The notes beneath the pieces were generated by a model. It did not search any database and was not told where the DNA came from. It saw only the letters and a program-made list of their open reading frames with translations. The translations under genes were made by a program, and so were the position numbers. Of a DNA stretch of 45,670 nt, positions 24,125 through 32,286 are shown one piece after another; within the stretch, counting starts at the first letter, position 1; every line of letters begins with the position of its first letter. Source of the DNA: CAYPUT01 sp046541715 (GTDB lineage: Bacteria > Spirochaetota > Spirochaetia > DSM-27196 > PWMO01); NCBI GenBank assembly GCA_046541715.1, contig JBKHCS010000011.1, positions 1 through 45,670 on the forward strand, in the 5' to 3' direction.

Positions 24125-25165
24125 CTATTGCGTCCGCAACTCGCCGTTCTCGACGATTTTGTTCGCCGTGGAGATCACGTCGTCGGGGAAGGTAATGCCC
24201 AACCGTTCTGCGACGTCTAGGTTAATCAGGAGGTCGATATCTCCCGGTTCCGTCATAAAGACGGTGGGAATCTCAGAAGTCGGAGTTCCCTGCAGAATCC
24301 GGTCGACAACCCGCCCGGTGGCCCGGCCCATCTTGTAGTAGTCGAAACCCCAGGCGACGAGAACGTCCATCTCTTCCGCGGAGCTCGGGTCTGCGGACAT
24401 GACCGGCACCCCGGCAGCGTTGGCCACGTCGAGGAGGGCGGTCAGTGCCGAAACGACCGTGTTGTCGTTACTGACGTAGATGCCGTCGACCCGGTTTACG
24501 ATCGAGCTGGTGGCAGAGCGCACCTCCGCGGAGTTGGTAACCGTGGCCTCTACGAATTCGATACCCAGCTCCTCCGCGGCTTCCCGGGCCAGGTCTGCGA
24601 GACGGACGGCGTTCGCCTCGCCGCTGGCGTAGACGTGGCCGAGGGTCTCGATTCCCGCGATCCGCTGGAGCATTTCGACCTGGGCCCGGACCGGGGTAAG
24701 GTCGGAGACGCCGGTGACGTTTTCTCCACCCTGTTCGAAGGAGTCGACAAGGCCCGCATCGACGGGGTCCGTCACCGCGGCGTAGATGACCGGGGCGTCG
24801 TCAATCGCGTTTACCAGGGCCTGGGCCGTCGGCGTCGCGATGCCGACGGCGATGTCGACTTGGTCGTTCTTGAACTTGTTGGCGATGCTCGCCGCCGTGT
24901 TCATGTCGCCGTTGGCATTCTGGAGGTCGAACTCGAGATTATCGTACCCGAGGTCGGCGAGCTCGTCCTGGATTCCCTGCTCTACCCCGTCGAGGGCCGG
25001 GTGAGCCACAATTTTGGAAATCCCGATAACGGCGGGCTCCTGCGGGGCTTCTTCCGCCGCCGGGGCCTCTTCCGCCGGTGCGGGGGCCTCTTCCCGGCTG
25101 CATCCGATAACGAGGAGCAGCGCAATAAGGGCTGCCCCAACCATCCGGATGGTTCGTAGCTTCAT
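24125..25165 (-). CDS. ABC substrate-binding lipoprotein, TrpX-like (PF04392 type)
   Basis: 346 residues from ATG 25165 with AAGGAG 9-10 nt upstream; the ten extra upstream codons are unlikely. Lipoprotein signal ends LLLVIGC. A low-complexity Ala/Pro/Glu linker (about residues 21-40) tethers the binding domain, which shows IGISKIVAHPALDGVEQGI, FDLQNANGDMNTAASIANKF, VGIATPTAQAL, AAVTDPVDAGLV and SNDNTVVSALTALLD. These match the ABC_sub_bind family, whose studied members bind aromatic amino acids, chiefly tryptophan. First gene of its operon. Confidence 0.9.
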   Translation of the reverse strand: MKLRTIRMVGAALIALLLVIGCSREEAPAPAEEAPAAEEAPQEPAVIGISKIVAHPALDGVEQGIQDELADLGYDNLEFDLQNANGDMNTAASIANKFKNDQVDIAVGIATPTAQALVNAIDDAPVIYAAVTDPVDAGLVDSFEQGGENVTGVSDLTPVRAQVEMLQRIAGIETLGHVYASGEANAVRLADLAREAAEELGIEFVEATVTNSAEVRSATSSIVNRVDGIYVSNDNTVVSALTALLDVANAAGVPVMSADPSSAEEMDVLVAWGFDYYKMGRATGRVVDRILQGTPTSEIPTVFMTEPGDIDLLINLDVAERLGITFPDDVISTANKIVENGELRTQ

Positions 25166-25265
25166 GGTTCTGTTCTCCTTAGGTGTATGCAACATTATTC
25201 ACTGTTTGTGGTTCAATCTGCGTGTTCGTCAATCTAACGCGATCGGCCGGGACTGTCTACCGCGA

Positions 25266-25293
25266 GAAAGGCCACCCCGAGGGGTGGCCTTTC
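25266..25293 (-). terminator. rho-independent terminator downstream of proW
   Basis: A 12-13-bp GC-rich stem (GAAAGGCCACCCC / GGGGTGGCCTTTC) closed by a tiny loop, flanked by A and T runs so that it could work in either direction. It lies 37 bp after the proW stop and separates that operon from the TrpXYZ-like operon downstream. Confidence 0.85.
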
Positions 25294-25329
25294 TGCGTGG
25301 GAGCGAGCCGGTGTCTATGCCTGCTTTGC

Positions 25330-26172
25330 TTATGTCTGCTTCTGGGTTCGAGTCCCGAGAGCTTGGGTCACACGGTCGAGGAAGATCGCGAGGATTACGA
25401 TGGCGATGCCCCCTTCGAACCCGACGTCGATGCGGAGCTGCGTAATGCCCCGAAGGACCTCGTTGCCGAGCCCTCCGGCGCCGATCATTCCGGCGATAAC
25501 GACCATCGAAAGCGCCAGCATGATGGTCTGATTAACCCCCGCCATAATCGTCGGGAGGGCAACCGGGAGCTCGGCTTTGAGCAGCATCTGCTTGTTGGTC
25601 GAGCCGAAGGAGAGGGCCGCTTCTTTGATTTCCTTCGGCACCTGACGAATACCGAGGTTCGTCAGGCGGACCGCCGGAGGAAGCGAGAAGACCAGCGTAG
25701 CGACGACGCCGGGCACCCGTCCGAGGCGGAAGAAGAGAACCGCCGGAATCAGATAGACGAAGGCGGGAAGGGTCTGCATAAAGTCAAGAACCGGACGCAT
25801 GACGTTCCAGACACTGTCCTTCTTGGATGACCAGATTCCCAGGGGAATTCCGATAAAAAGCGCGATAATGACCGAGGTTAATACTAGCGCGAGAGTGCTC
25901 ATGGTCAGTGCCCAGAGCCCCATGTACCAGATAAGCCCGAAACCAACAAAGGTAAAGACGGCGACGCCGAGACCGGCGAAGTACCAGGCTATTGAACTCA
26001 AGATCACGATGACTATGACAGACGGAGGAAAGGTTAAAGCCCACCGGGAGGCGTCGAGGACGGCGTTGATGACCGAGCTGATGATGTCGAAGAGCCAAGA
26101 CATATTGTCCGTCAGCCAGTCGACGATGGCCTCGAAGCCTCCGCCGATATCTACCCAAGACCTGATGTCCAT
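25330..26172 (-). CDS. proW: glycine betaine/proline ABC transporter permease
   Basis: 280 residues, about six membrane segments. The EAA-type loop for ATPase contact is visible (IKEAALSFGSTNKQMLLKAELP, in pieces EAALSFGSTN and LPVALPTIMAGVNQTIMLA), and the ProW/OpuAB features LGIWSSKKDSVWNVMRPVLDFMQTLP (first half) and GAGGLGNEVLRGI are present. It follows proV after 3 bp, with a Shine-Dalgarno inside the proV end. Together with ProV and ProX it should import glycine betaine or a related compatible solute. Confidence 0.93.
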   Translation of the reverse strand: MDIRSWVDIGGGFEAIVDWLTDNMSWLFDIISSVINAVLDASRWALTFPPSVIVIVILSSIAWYFAGLGVAVFTFVGFGLIWYMGLWALTMSTLALVLTSVIIALFIGIPLGIWSSKKDSVWNVMRPVLDFMQTLPAFVYLIPAVLFFRLGRVPGVVATLVFSLPPAVRLTNLGIRQVPKEIKEAALSFGSTNKQMLLKAELPVALPTIMAGVNQTIMLALSMVVIAGMIGAGGLGNEVLRGITQLRIDVGFEGGIAIVILAIFLDRVTQALGTRTQKQT

Positions 26173-26175
26173 CTC

Positions 26176-27429
26176 TTACTCCTCTTCCTTCCGGCCGTTC
26201 TCTTGCAACTCGCTCAAGGTCTGCGGCATCAAAACCTCCGAACCTTCGTAGCCTTTCGTCACTTCGGTAATAATCGCTGCCCGGCTGACGGCCCCTTGGA
26301 AGCGACCCTCTTCGTCGATCAGGGCGATGGGAAAACGAGTCTTGATAGCCGTGGTCAACAGGTCGGAGATCGGCGTTGTCGGCGACGTGGTATAGACGTC
26401 GTCGATGATCGCCGGCGCCAAATCCTTCTCGCCCTTCTTTTGAAGCTCGACGGCGGCATCGACCGTAACGATCCCCTTCAGGCGGCGATCCGAGTCGGTA
26501 ACAAAGACCGAAGAGGTACCGTTCCGCTCCATCGCGCGCAAAGCGGCGTTTAGATCCTCCCGGGGATAGGTGATGGTCGCCGCATGCCCTCCGACGGTAC
26601 CGGCGGTAATTACCTTGGTTCGATCGACGTTCTGAACGAACTTGCGAACGTAGTCGTCCGCCGGGTTGGAGAGGATCTCTTCGGGTGTGCCGATCTGTCG
26701 CACCCGGCCGTCGGGCCCGAGGATCGCGATCCGGTCTCCGAGCTTGAGGGCCTCGTCGAGGTCGTGGGTAATAAAGACGATTGTCTTGTGCATCTTGGCT
26801 TGCAACTCGAGAAGCTCGTCCTGCATCTGCGTTCGAATGAGCGGGTCGAGAGCGCTGAAAGCCTCGTCCATCAAGAGGACTTCGGGATCGTTTGCCAGCG
26901 CCCGGGCGAGCCCCACGCGCTGCTGCATTCCTCCGGAAAGCTCCGAGGTCAGGCTCAGCTCGTAGCCTTCGAGCCCGACGAGCTTGATGGCGTCGGCCGC
27001 CTTCTGCCGCCGCTGCTCCTTGTCCATGCCGCTAATTTCGAGTCCGAACTCGACGTTGTTTATGACGTTTCGCTGGGGCAAGAGACCGAAGTTCTGAAAA
27101 ACCATCGACATCTTGTACCGGCGAACCTCACGAAGCTTTTCGTGATCGAGCTTCATAACGTCCTCGCCGTCGATCAGAATCTCTCCGGCCGTAGGCTCGA
27201 TCAGTCGATTTAGGCAACGAATAAACGTGGATTTTCCGCTCCCGGAGAGCCCCATAACGACGAAGGTCTCTTGCTTTTCGATCGCGAATGTAGCCCCGTT
27301 AATGGCTATGGTACAGCCGGTCTTCTTCAGAATCTCGCTCTTTGATACACCCTTCTTGATCATGGGAATAGCACGCTTCGGGTTGGGGCCGAAGATTTTG
27401 TACAGATCATTTACTTGGATTATTGCCAT
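26176..27429 (-). CDS. proV: glycine betaine/proline ABC transporter ATPase with C-terminal CBS pair
   Basis: 417 residues. N-terminal ProV signature (DLYKIFGPNPKRAIPMIKKG in part), Walker A GLSGSGKST, signature ELSGGMQQRVGLARAL, Walker B VLLMDEAFSALDP and FITHDLDEALKLGDRI. Residues about 280-400 form two CBS domains (TSSVFVTDSDRRLKGIV and ISDLLTTAIKTRFPIALIDEEG), which in OpuA-type transporters sense ionic strength or cyclic-di-AMP. AAGGA lies 8 nt before the ATG. The gene follows a strong hairpin after proX. Confidence 0.95.
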   Translation of the reverse strand: MAIIQVNDLYKIFGPNPKRAIPMIKKGVSKSEILKKTGCTIAINGATFAIEKQETFVVMGLSGSGKSTFIRCLNRLIEPTAGEILIDGEDVMKLDHEKLREVRRYKMSMVFQNFGLLPQRNVINNVEFGLEISGMDKEQRRQKAADAIKLVGLEGYELSLTSELSGGMQQRVGLARALANDPEVLLMDEAFSALDPLIRTQMQDELLELQAKMHKTIVFITHDLDEALKLGDRIAILGPDGRVRQIGTPEEILSNPADDYVRKFVQNVDRTKVITAGTVGGHAATITYPREDLNAALRAMERNGTSSVFVTDSDRRLKGIVTVDAAVELQKKGEKDLAPAIIDDVYTTSPTTPISDLLTTAIKTRFPIALIDEEGRFQGAVSRAAIITEVTKGYEGSEVLMPQTLSELQENGRKEEE

Positions 27430-27462
27430 CGCTTATTCCTTGCGAATCGGTGTTCATTCGAC

Positions 27463-27493
27463 AAAAAAAGGGGTGCGGGACCGCACCCCTTTT
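27463..27493 (-). terminator. rho-independent terminator/attenuator between proX and proV
   Basis: Minus-strand stem AAAAGGGGTGCGG / CCGCACCCCTTTT (13 bp, loop 2) followed by a seven-T run ending at 27463. It has every feature of a terminator but sits inside the apparent operon, so partial read-through is needed for proV and proW unless they have their own promoter, which I cannot see. Confidence 0.88.
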
Positions 27494-27506
27494 CTGTAAC
27501 GTCGAA

Positions 27507-28409
27507 CTAGCTGGAGGGAATCCAATCTTCCCAGACGTCCGTGTTCTCGTCCTTCCACTCCCGAGCCGCCTCGAGGGTATCGAGATCCGAGTCGGCAATA
27601 TGAACCATCAGCGGCCCGATGGTTTCGTTGGTAAACATCACGTTTTCGAAGAAGGCCGAGACCTCAGGCAGGTCTTCGAGGACATTCGGGCGTCCCATAA
27701 TGTAGACCTGGTCGACGTCCCAGATTTCCGCCTCGTCCTGCTCGAGAATGGTCAGGTCGTACCGGCCGAACATCGAGTGCGGCTGCCATCCCATTCCGAC
27801 GAAGTACTCTTCGTTGTCGTAGGCGGCGTCCAGGGCGGCCATCATCGCGGGTTCGGACGAGGGAACGAGCTCGATACCCGCCTCATCGAGACCGTATTCG
27901 GGGATCAGCTCCTCTTCGGTGGTGATCATCATACCGGCGCCGGCGTCGATTCCGGTCAACTGACCATCGAGCCTCTCTACGACTTCCGGGTCCCGAAGGT
28001 CGGACAGCGCGGTAACGCCGTCTTCCGCCATGTACTGCGGAACGATAAGACCGACGACCGCGTCTTCGTAGATCTGCGAGACTTCGACTAAGTCGGTTCC
28101 TTCGACGTAGGTCGCATGAAGGTTCGGGAGCCAGGCTTCCATATAGTAGTCCTGGTCTCCGGAAGCTACCGACGCGTAAGCGGGGCCGACATCCGCGGCG
28201 GTCAGGCTGACTTCGTAGCCCATCTCATCCTCGAGTATGGCCGCAAGAAAATGGGTCCAGGCAACACCCTCTTCCCAGTTGACGTAGACCAAGCTTACTT
28301 CCTGCGGCTCCTCAGGCGCGTCTTCGCCGGGGGCACACCCGACGAGGAAGAGTACCGATGCCAGAAGCACCACGGCGACCAAGGCGCCGCTTCGTATTAG
28401 GTTGCTCAT
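27507..28409 (-). CDS. proX: glycine betaine-binding lipoprotein (ProX/OpuAC type)
   Basis: 300 residues from ATG 28409 (AAAGGAG, 7 nt spacing); the frame runs 20 codons further up. Lipoprotein signal ends FLVGC. The OpuAC fold is shown by VSLVYVNWEEGVAWTH, SVASGDQDYYMEAWLPN, GLIVPQYM, the Trp-rich positions for the ammonium cage, and GMGWQPHSMFGRYDL. The mature protein is strongly acidic, in line with a salt-adapted periplasmic protein. First gene of the operon, transcribed away from the MarR genes. Confidence 0.93.
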   Translation of the reverse strand: MSNLIRSGALVAVVLLASVLFLVGCAPGEDAPEEPQEVSLVYVNWEEGVAWTHFLAAILEDEMGYEVSLTAADVGPAYASVASGDQDYYMEAWLPNLHATYVEGTDLVEVSQIYEDAVVGLIVPQYMAEDGVTALSDLRDPEVVERLDGQLTGIDAGAGMMITTEEELIPEYGLDEAGIELVPSSEPAMMAALDAAYDNEEYFVGMGWQPHSMFGRYDLTILEQDEAEIWDVDQVYIMGRPNVLEDLPEVSAFFENVMFTNETIGPLMVHIADSDLDTLEAAREWKDENTDVWEDWIPSS

Positions 28410-28478
28410 AAAAGCTCCTTTCAGTGTGGTTTCTGCAGATACAGCCTCCCTGACGGAACCGCTGTACATACCATGATT

Positions 28479-28507
28479 AGGTTACGCAAAAAGTCCATTG
28501 GAGTCAA
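28479..28507 (-). promoter_or_regulatory. promoter of proX
   Basis: On the minus strand TTGACT (28507-28502), a 17-bp spacer, TAACCT (28484-28479). The resulting leader would be about 63 nt with a good Shine-Dalgarno before the ATG at 28409. Confidence 0.6.
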
Positions 28508-28598
28508 AGCATTCTAGCCGATTCTTCTTCTTTTCTTCGCGGACCTGATACGCTACACGGGAGAGCGGTTACTCAGCCGGACCGCGGTAGTCTTATGT

Positions 28599-28619
28599 AA
28601 TTATTTATAATAGATAATT
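28599..28619. promoter_or_regulatory. 21-bp near-palindrome, candidate MarR operator
   Basis: AATTATTTATAATAGATAATT; the two 10-bp arms differ at one pair around a single central base. It contains TATAAT at 28606-28611. MarR dimers bind palindromes of about this size, and EctR/CosR sites are AT-rich. The AT-rich setting raises the chance level, so this is a candidate only. Confidence 0.45.
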
Positions 28620-28744
28620 TTATTTCTAATATGAGCGCTTTTCTCTTATTGCGTTGGCGGGCGAGACTTTCCTCAATCGAGGATAATCCTTACATTACTA
28701 AAAGATTCAGCACGAAATATTAAGGTCGGAAAGAAAAGTAGCAC

Positions 28745-29269
28745 ATGGATCATGACCAAAAAATAGAAAACCTCCATCTCGAGCATCTCAGTTGGATGTT
28801 CTTTTCGACCGTAAGAAGGATCAGCCGGAATCTGGATCTCCATTCCCGAGATCTGGAGAAGGAGTTTGGCCTCACGGTCCCGCAGCTCAACGTCTTGGCG
28901 TCGGTCGGAGCCGCCGGCCGCGTGCCGATCGGCCGGATAGCCGTCAGAAACAACCTGAGCAGCGCGACGGTTACGACCATCGTCGACCGCCTCGAGGATC
29001 ACGGGCTGGTAGTCCGGGAGCGGTCCGCCGACGACAAACGCCAGGTGTTTATCGTTCCGACCGAGCGCGGTCGGGAAATTCTGCTCCGGGGTCCTCAGCC
29101 GTTCCACGACTGCTTCGTCCGGCGTCTTGGAGAGATGGAACCCTGGCAGAGAACGGAGCTGCTATCGGCTCTCCAATACCTCGCCGCCTTGATGGACCCG
29201 GAAGAACCGGTAGCCGAGAGACAGAAGCCACTCGAGGCTCGGCCCTCGCACACCTCGCAGATGGAGTGA
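28745..29269 (+). CDS. MarR-family transcription regulator (first of two)
   Basis: 174 residues. Winged-helix MarR fold: LDLHSRDLEKEFGLTVPQLNVL, the recognition helix SSATVTTIVDRLEDHGLV, and the wing with ERSADDKRQVFIVPTERG (in pieces). It is divergent from proXVW and shares the order and many residues of the next gene, so the pair looks like a tandem duplication with long divergence. No strong Shine-Dalgarno precedes the ATG. It probably controls the betaine transporter and perhaps itself. Confidence 0.88.
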   Translation: MDHDQKIENLHLEHLSWMFFSTVRRISRNLDLHSRDLEKEFGLTVPQLNVLASVGAAGRVPIGRIAVRNNLSSATVTTIVDRLEDHGLVVRERSADDKRQVFIVPTERGREILLRGPQPFHDCFVRRLGEMEPWQRTELLSALQYLAALMDPEEPVAERQKPLEARPSHTSQME

Positions 29270-29291
29270 TACACTCACCGAGGAACAGGCG

Positions 29292-29819
29292 ATGCAGAAG
29301 AGAGATAATGTCAGCGAGCAGGTGCTCAACACTCTCAGGCAGATCATAAGAGCCATCGACATCCAGTCGAAATACCTCTCCAAGAACTTCGGATTGACCG
29401 GCCCGCAGTTGGTCGCCATGAGAGAAATCGCCCTCGATCCCTACATCACCATCGGGGAGCTTGCCCGGAGAGTCAGCCTGAGCCAGGCGACGGTTACCAC
29501 GATAATCGACCGCCTCGAGGCCAAGCAACTAGTGGTGCGCTACCGCAGCGAGGTCGACAAGCGAAAGGTCATTCTCCAGGTTACCGAAAAGGGTGCGGAA
29601 CTCTTAGCGGCGAATCCCACCTTCCTGCAGGAGGAGTTCGTACAAAAGTTCGAGAACTTGGAGGATTGGGAGAAGACCCTGATTCTTTCGTCGATTCAGC
29701 GCCTTGCCGTCATGATGCGGGCCCCGGAGGTCGATCGTCACTCCGACCTGGAGGGCGCATCCTTGGAGCAGGCCGCCGCGCTGATCCCCATGAGCTCCGC
29801 CAAGGAGCGCAGTGAGTAG
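29292..29819 (+). CDS. MarR-family regulator, CosR/EctR-like
   Basis: 175 residues, ATG with GAGGA 7 nt upstream, 22 bp after the first MarR gene. The N-terminal RQIIRAIDIQSKYLSKNFGLTGPQL stretch (noted in parts: IIRAIDIQSKYL and FGLTGPQL) is the hallmark of the EctR1/CosR group that represses ectoine and betaine genes in halophilic bacteria. The DNA-binding helix reads SQATVTTIIDRLE and the wing RYRSEVDKRKVILQVTEKG. A small palindrome GAGTG-ATA-CACTC (29264-29276) overlaps the end of the previous gene. Its closeness to proXVW fits a compatible-solute regulator. Confidence 0.88.
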   Translation: MQKRDNVSEQVLNTLRQIIRAIDIQSKYLSKNFGLTGPQLVAMREIALDPYITIGELARRVSLSQATVTTIIDRLEAKQLVVRYRSEVDKRKVILQVTEKGAELLAANPTFLQEEFVQKFENLEDWEKTLILSSIQRLAVMMRAPEVDRHSDLEGASLEQAAALIPMSSAKERSE

Positions 29820-29867
29820 CCATTTCGGCTTGCCAATGGTATAACTGGGGCGCCGGAGGAACAGTAC

Positions 29868-30473
29868 ATGTGGCTCATCTGCCTCGATCTCGAAGGAGTT
29901 CTTTTCCCCGAAGTTTGGATTGCCGTCGCGGAAAGCACGTCGATCCCGGAATTGCGCCTCACCACCCGGGACATCGAGGATTACGACGAGTTGATGAACC
30001 ATCGACTCGGAATTCTGGAGAAGCACCGCATCTCGATTCGCGACATCCAGGGCGTCATAGACGGTTTAGACCCCCTGCCGGGAGCGGTGGACTTTCTCGA
30101 CGATCTAAGGCGCCGCCGGGAGGTCATCCTCTTGTCCGACACCTTCGAGGAATACTGGCAGGTGATAAAACCCAAGTTCGGTTACCCCACCATGTTCTGT
30201 AACCATCTCGTCGTTGACGACGAGGGCCGCATTACCGGCTACCGGTTACGCCGACAGGACGGCAAGCGGAAGGCGGTGACCGCCCTCCAGGATGCCGGCT
30301 TCCAGGTGTGCGCCGTCGGCGACTCGTTCAACGACCTGGCGATGATCGTCAAGGCGGATCAAGGAGTCCTGTTCCGGTCGCCGGACACGATCGTGGAACG
30401 CCACCCGACCCTCCCGCGGTTCGACGATCATCCGGCGCTCCTCGGGTATCTGGATTCTCTCGACGGCAGGTGA
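29868..30473 (+). CDS. thrH: ThrH-type phosphoserine phosphatase / homoserine phosphotransferase
   Basis: 201 residues. HAD-superfamily protein matching Pseudomonas ThrH through its length: CLDLEGVLFPEVWIA (nucleophile Asp at residue 7, Glu at 9), LTTRDIEDYDELM, LGILEKHRISIRDIQ, LPGAVDFLDDLR, ILLSDTFEEYW, and GDSFNDLAMI with the Mg-binding Asp. ThrH hydrolyses phosphoserine and can transfer the phosphate to homoserine, so it may serve serine and threonine synthesis. GGAGGA lies 8-9 nt before the ATG. The neighbours are not amino acid genes, so it may be a lone unit. Confidence 0.92.
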   Translation: MWLICLDLEGVLFPEVWIAVAESTSIPELRLTTRDIEDYDELMNHRLGILEKHRISIRDIQGVIDGLDPLPGAVDFLDDLRRRREVILLSDTFEEYWQVIKPKFGYPTMFCNHLVVDDEGRITGYRLRRQDGKRKAVTALQDAGFQVCAVGDSFNDLAMIVKADQGVLFRSPDTIVERHPTLPRFDDHPALLGYLDSLDGR

Positions 30474-30484
30474 GCGTCGTAGTA

Positions 30485-30514
30485 TTGGCAATCCGGCCCC
30501 AGCGTACCTATATT
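30485..30514 (+). promoter_or_regulatory. promoter of the sensor-kinase / CheB-CheR operon
   Basis: TTGGCA at 30485-30490, an 18-bp spacer, TATATT at 30509-30514. Predicted initiation near 30521 leaves a 27-nt leader that carries AGGA before the GTG at 30548. Confidence 0.6.
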
Positions 30515-30547
30515 TACCGAATACTTAATCCGTTTCAGGACAGAGTC

Positions 30548-32275
30548 GTGGTGCAGGAAGAAAAGGACGACGGGCAAAGCATGCGCCGCAAGGCAGAGGA
30601 GATTGCCCGAAATCGTGAGGATCTCGAGACCACGGAGGACCGGGAGAAGCTCCTGTACGAGCTCCGGATCCACCAGGTCGAGCTCGAGATGCAGAACGAC
30701 GAGCTCAGAAAAAGCGAAGCCGATCTCGAGGAGGCACGCCGCCGTCTGGAGATGCTTTTCGAGAACGCCCCGGTAGGCTACTTCGTCGTTAATACCGAAG
30801 GACTTATCCAGGCGGCGAACCGCCACGGCGCCGCCTTGCTCGAGGCGGATCAGGATCGACTCGCCCAGAAGCCCTTCGTCGTCTACCTGCACCGGGATTA
30901 CCACGCGACTTTTTTTCAGCATGTGCATACTGTTTTCCGGCAGGGGAGCAGCCAGAGCGCCGAAATGCAGATTGTCACGCGGTCCGGTCGCCTGCTCTGG
31001 GGTCGCTTCGAGAGCGTTCTGAACCACCGGGCCGGCGGCGGCGAAGAGTGCTTTATGACGGTATCCGACATTACCGACCGGAAAAGGGTGGAGGACGACC
31101 TTATCGTCGCGAAGGAGGAAGCGGTTTCCGCCGACCGGGCCAAGGGTACCTTTCTGGCGAACATGAGCCACGAAATAAGAACGCCGATGAACGGCATTCT
31201 AGGGATGACGGAGCTGGCCCTCGCGACCGAGCTGACCGACGAGCAGAAGGGCTATCTGGAGGCGGTTTACGAATCCGGAAAGTCGCTTCTGACGATTATC
31301 GACGACGTCCTCGACCTCTCCCGCATCGAGGCGGAAAAGCTACCCTTGGAGCACACCCCCTTCCACGTCAGAGAGCTGTGCTCTTCGGTGGAAGCTCTCT
31401 TCCGGCCCCTGGTAAAGGAGAAGGGACTTCAGCTCTACGTAAACGTCGACCCTGTCTTACCGAGTCATCTCGTAGGGGACGAAAACCGGATACGCCAGGT
31501 GCTTGTCAATCTGATCGGAAACGCCGTCAAGTTTACCGACCGGGGGCACGTCGCCCTCCGGGCTTCCGGGAAGCCCCTCTCGGACGGCACCCTCGACGTA
31601 ACCTTCGAGGTGGCGGACACCGGCATCGGGATAGCCTCGGAGGAAAGGCGGAAGATTTTCGAGAGCTTCACCCAAGGAAATAGCGCATACACCAAAGAGT
31701 ACCGGGGAACGGGCCTCGGACTCACCATCTCCCGGCAGCTCGCGAGGCTCCTTGGGGGGCAGATCTACTTCGACAGCTCCCCCGGCGCCGGGAGTCACTT
31801 CTTCTTCTCGGTTCCGCTACCGATCGCCGACGATCCGTTACCGGAATACGGAAACCGGGAAGACGACCGGGCGGTCGTCCCCGGGGAAGCGCTTTCCGCG
31901 CATATTCTGGTGGCCGAGGACAACGCGGTCAATGTCCTGGTGCTTCGAACGATTCTCGAGAAGGCCGGGGCCGAGGTAACCTGCGTCTCCAACGGCCGAG
32001 ACGCCCTCGACTCACTCCGGTCGGGGCGGTACGACCTGGTACTCATGGATATCTCCATGCCCGGCATGGATGGGATCGAGGCAACCAAGACCATACGCCG
32101 GGGAACTATGGAGGGAGTAAACACCTCGGTTCCGATCGTGGCCATTACCGCCCACGCCATGAAGGGTGACCGGGAGGCGTTTATCGAGGCCGGAATGAAC
32201 GACTACATCGGCAAGCCCTTTACCCGGAGCACCGTCCTCGCGGCGGTAGCCCGGAACCTTAACCAGAGCTCTTGA
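30548..32275 (+). CDS. PAS-domain hybrid histidine kinase with receiver domain
   Basis: 575 residues from GTG 30548 (AGGA, 7 nt spacing); the frame extends to 30308 only as a shadow of thrH. No membrane segment, so it is a soluble sensor. Order: an N-terminal helical region with the LLYELRIHQVELEMQNDELR signature, a PAS domain (about 68-185, FENAPVGYFVVNTEG), a HisKA dimerisation domain with NMSHEIRTPMNG (His 208), HATPase motifs NLIGNAVKFTDRG, DTGIGI and GTGLGLTI, and a receiver domain with VAEDNAVN and MDISMP (Asp 501). No DNA-binding output. It overlaps or abuts the CheB-CheR gene, and the two likely work together. Confidence 0.92.
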   Translation: MVQEEKDDGQSMRRKAEEIARNREDLETTEDREKLLYELRIHQVELEMQNDELRKSEADLEEARRRLEMLFENAPVGYFVVNTEGLIQAANRHGAALLEADQDRLAQKPFVVYLHRDYHATFFQHVHTVFRQGSSQSAEMQIVTRSGRLLWGRFESVLNHRAGGGEECFMTVSDITDRKRVEDDLIVAKEEAVSADRAKGTFLANMSHEIRTPMNGILGMTELALATELTDEQKGYLEAVYESGKSLLTIIDDVLDLSRIEAEKLPLEHTPFHVRELCSSVEALFRPLVKEKGLQLYVNVDPVLPSHLVGDENRIRQVLVNLIGNAVKFTDRGHVALRASGKPLSDGTLDVTFEVADTGIGIASEERRKIFESFTQGNSAYTKEYRGTGLGLTISRQLARLLGGQIYFDSSPGAGSHFFFSVPLPIADDPLPEYGNREDDRAVVPGEALSAHILVAEDNAVNVLVLRTILEKAGAEVTCVSNGRDALDSLRSGRYDLVLMDISMPGMDGIEATKTIRRGTMEGVNTSVPIVAITAHAMKGDREAFIEAGMNDYIGKPFTRSTVLAAVARNLNQSS

Positions 32276-32286
32276 GGATACAGCCC

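Larger units (their letters stand above)
28410..28744. other. divergent intergenic control region of proXVW and the MarR genes
   Basis: 335 bp without a gene. The proX-proximal half carries the proX promoter; the MarR-proximal half (about 28590-28740) is markedly AT-rich against the GC-rich surroundings and holds a 21-bp near-palindrome, several TATAAT-like hexamers and no clear -35. No ORF with a Shine-Dalgarno is seen in it. Confidence 0.7.

Noticed and set aside
25166..25265. Riboswitch or T-box in the leader of the TrpXYZ-like operon
   Set aside because: No conserved T-box or riboswitch core is visible; the only strong structure is the terminator of the upstream operon.
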